Shown: piece by piece, positions 61,985 to 64,000 of the stretch
How the letters are laid out: every line of letters begins with the position of its first letter
Position numbering within the stretch: position 1 is the first letter of the stretch
Source: Sclerodactyla briareus
Lineage: Eukaryota; Echinodermata; Holothuroidea; Dendrochirotida; Sclerodactylidae
Length of the DNA stretch: 64,000 nucleotides
Reading direction: 5' to 3'
Assembly: GCA_026419785.1 (NCBI GenBank)
Contig: JAODTK010005599.1
Coordinates: forward strand, 207,501-271,500
The notes under the pieces: model-generated
What the model saw: the letters and a program-made list of their open reading frames with translations, nothing else
Database searches by the model: none
What the model was told of the DNA's origin: nothing
Program-made: the position numbers and the translations under genes

Positions 61985-62384
61985 CACTGCTGTTGTATGT
62001 GTGATGATATGCTGAGGGTTGTATACTATTCCCCCTGCCCCCCCTTCCCCCCCCCCCCCCCCCCCCCCGCCCAACCTCTCTACCTTTTCCGCCTCCTCTT
62101 GTTAAAGGCAACTCAAGATAAGGACTCAAACCATATTTGGTCTTGAAATTCACTTTATAGTATGAATATGTTATTGTGTTGTATGACCTCAACTACCCAC
62201 TGTGGTTGCATGTGTGATGATATGCTGTTGGTTGTATAATATTCCCTCTGCCCCCCCCCGTCGCCCGACCCATCTACCGTGACGCCTCCTCTTGTTAGAG
62301 GCAACTCAAGATAAGGACTCAAACCATATTCGGTCTTGAAATTCACTTTATAGTATGAATATGTTATTGTGTTGTATAACCTCA
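61985..62384. repeat. Tandem duplication, two units of about 190 bp
   Basis: Both units run GTGTGATGATATGCTG, GGTTGTATA, a C-run, GCCTCCTCTTGTTA, GGCAACTCAAGATAAGGACT and GAATATGTTATTGTGTTGTA. The C-run is about 20 long in the first unit and much shorter in the second. Copies are about 90 percent alike. Confidence 0.92.
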
Positions 62385-62629
62385 CCTACCTACCATGGGC
62401 CTATGAAACCCCACCTGCTGCCACTTGCATGGAGGGGGTATAACAATGAAGTGCAAACGGCAGTAAAATTTGTTCAATCCATTGTTACAGGTTGGATCTG
62501 TTACAATGAGCGCTTGCCTCCCACCATTGTGGTGGTAGTAGATTTTGGGAACCAAAGAAAAAGATGTGGGCGATTGTTGCAAACATTCTGTATACATTCA
62601 TTAGTCCCCATTCGGGATATTCTGGTTTG

Positions 62630-63290
62630 CTTCGCCGTCCTCGCGGCCGCCGCAGCCGCGTCCGCGTCCGCCGAGTTTCTTGTTAGACCGCAATAACTCT
62701 CCAACACTTTGTCCGTTTGAGCCGAAAAACTTGGCACACACATGTCCGCCGTAGTGAAATCTCGGATGAGTTCGAAAGTGGGCGTCGCCACATGAACGGG
62801 GTCCGCTAATTTGCATAATTTTCCACGATTGGAAGATTTTCCCGTTAGCGCAATAACTCTTTAAACGCTTTAACCGATTTATCTGAAACTTGGAATACAT
62901 TTCTTGCTCTAGTGAAATCTCGGATGAGTTCGGAAGTGGGCATTGCTGCATCGCTGGGGGCCGCTAATTGCATAATTTTCGCGAAATTTTCAAGTTAGTC
63001 GGATTTGAACGAAACTTGTGTACGATCTATAGTTTGATCCGAAAATGTGGGGTCATTTCAAGGTCATCAAAGGTCAAATTTGGAAATGGTCTCCGATTTT
63101 CCAAACTTTGTCAGATTTGAACGAAACTTGGTGGATGGGGCTACATTTGTTCCTCACAAAGTTAGAAGTCATTTCAAAGCCCCATGGGTCAAATCGCATA
63201 ATTCATGTGCCTATCAACACCCATGGATTACACAAAACTTGGTGGATGAAGTTTGTCTTGTTTTTGACCTAAAATGGGGGTCTTTATGGG
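62630..63290. repeat. Dispersed repeat copy C (family of 35.8 kb)
   Basis: GC-rich CCGCCGCAGCCGCGTCCGC is followed by two CGCAATAACTCT...GAAACTTGG...GTGAAATCTCGGATGAG rounds and then two GAACGAAACTTGTG/GTGG rounds with AAGGTCATCAAAGGTCA at 63060-63076. Same order as copy A. Confidence 0.8.
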
Positions 63291-63704
63291 GTGTTAGATA
63301 CTTCTTCCCGAATGATTGCTCAAAGCGGGTATACACGTGGGCGTTTACCCGCCCTATCATCATGTCTGTTTTTTTTTGTGATTGCTTCCTTAGTTTTTAA
63401 CCAGGTTCTCTTTTGATTTTATTACTTTCTTAATATATCTTAGTCCTGGAATGCTTCAATCTTTAGAGAGTCATTGCGATGATTGTATGGAAAATCTTTT
63501 AAAAATTACATTTTACAGCAATATTGCATTTTACACTAAATCTGTTTTTGTCGTGCATTGATGGATTGCCAGTTGTTCATTTTGAATCGGTCAATAGCTT
63601 GATGCACTCAACCTCTATCTGCCTACAGTACAGATCTTTCACTTATTTGCATCCCAGATTCCTGGTTCTGTTTGGAGCCAAAACATCACTTGAGATGTAA
63701 ACTT

Positions 63705-64000
63705 TTTTAAAGTTCCATTCAGCCTTTGAAATATCGAAGAGAATAAGCATCAATGATATTGAAAAATGATTGCCATCGTTGGATACCTCATCTACAAGAA
63801 GAACTTTAGTCAAAATTACAGCACTCAAATCATTTCTATTTTGGAGAAAATGGTGTCAGTCCGCGCAATTTCAATTTTTTTCAAAATTTCAAAAATGCCG
63901 GCTGGCCGTAACGAATGTATTTGTTTAGCCACAGAACCTACTCCAAGAAATTATGACTTTTGACCGGATGCTATCGTTTCAACAGATTTTTTATCAATTG
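63705..64000. repeat. Dispersed repeat, copy B (partner at 56053-56340)
   Basis: Matches copy A in order to the end of the window, so its right boundary is not visible. No TPR exon precedes it, so it does not by itself show a second gene copy. Confidence 0.85.

Noticed and set aside
63705-64000. Evidence of a second receptor gene copy
   Set aside because: Only an intronic repeat is shared; no TPR coding sequence accompanies it within the window.

Overview
The window looks like animal DNA from an invertebrate, probably a marine one. Coding sequence is split into short exons with GT/AG junctions and kilobase introns. Most of the rest is interspersed repeats: non-LTR retrotransposon (LINE) remnants, small terminal-inverted-repeat and foldback elements, and long microsatellites. 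The one host gene I can support encodes a death-fold, NB-ARC and TPR protein, an innate-immunity or apoptosis design known from several invertebrate phyla. I cannot place the species.

Layout. 1-730: edge of a GTCGGGG-rich mobile element. 735-3288: a 2.55 kb (TAGG)n tetranucleotide array. 3.3-33 kb: gene-poor DNA holding a foldback element (5.06-5.40 kb), a Harbinger-like MITE (9.38-9.81 kb), a short tandem array with ACCGAACCAAC units (10.0-10.45 kb), a minus-strand LINE 3' end (10.84-11.22 kb), a convincing hammerhead-ribozyme motif (12.74-12.77 kb, minus), a degraded retroelement gag-like fossil (16.2-16.9 kb), a TIR element (24.7-25.1 kb) and two copies of one repeat family that each follow an ATCT/ATCC microsatellite (25.4 and 31.1 kb). 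33.1-34.2 kb: a CR1/Rex1-like LINE fragment.

35.04-61.63 kb, plus strand: the receptor-like gene, traced through ten exons. In order they give an N-terminal death-effector-like domain, an NB-ARC ATPase (P-loop, Walker B, a sensor-like TSR, an ARC/winged-helix-like part), tetratricopeptide repeats and a short acidic tail. Splice phases agree across six of the nine junctions checked. Its introns are filled with repeats: a sense-strand LINE (37.7-39.5 kb), a modular repeat with about 312-bp internal units carrying AGGTCA direct repeats (47-49.3 kb and elsewhere), a nested hAT-type MITE (54.5-54.9 kb) and several foldbacks. 61.6-64 kb: 3' flank, a tandem duplication and two more dispersed repeats.

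Most longer exons, and the LINEs, need single-base shifts to read through, while splice sites and shorter exons are clean. That fits either an uncorrected long-read assembly or a recent pseudogene; raw reads would decide. The most rewarding items are the DED/NB-ARC/TPR gene, the hammerhead motif, and the modular repeat with nuclear-receptor-like half-site pairs.
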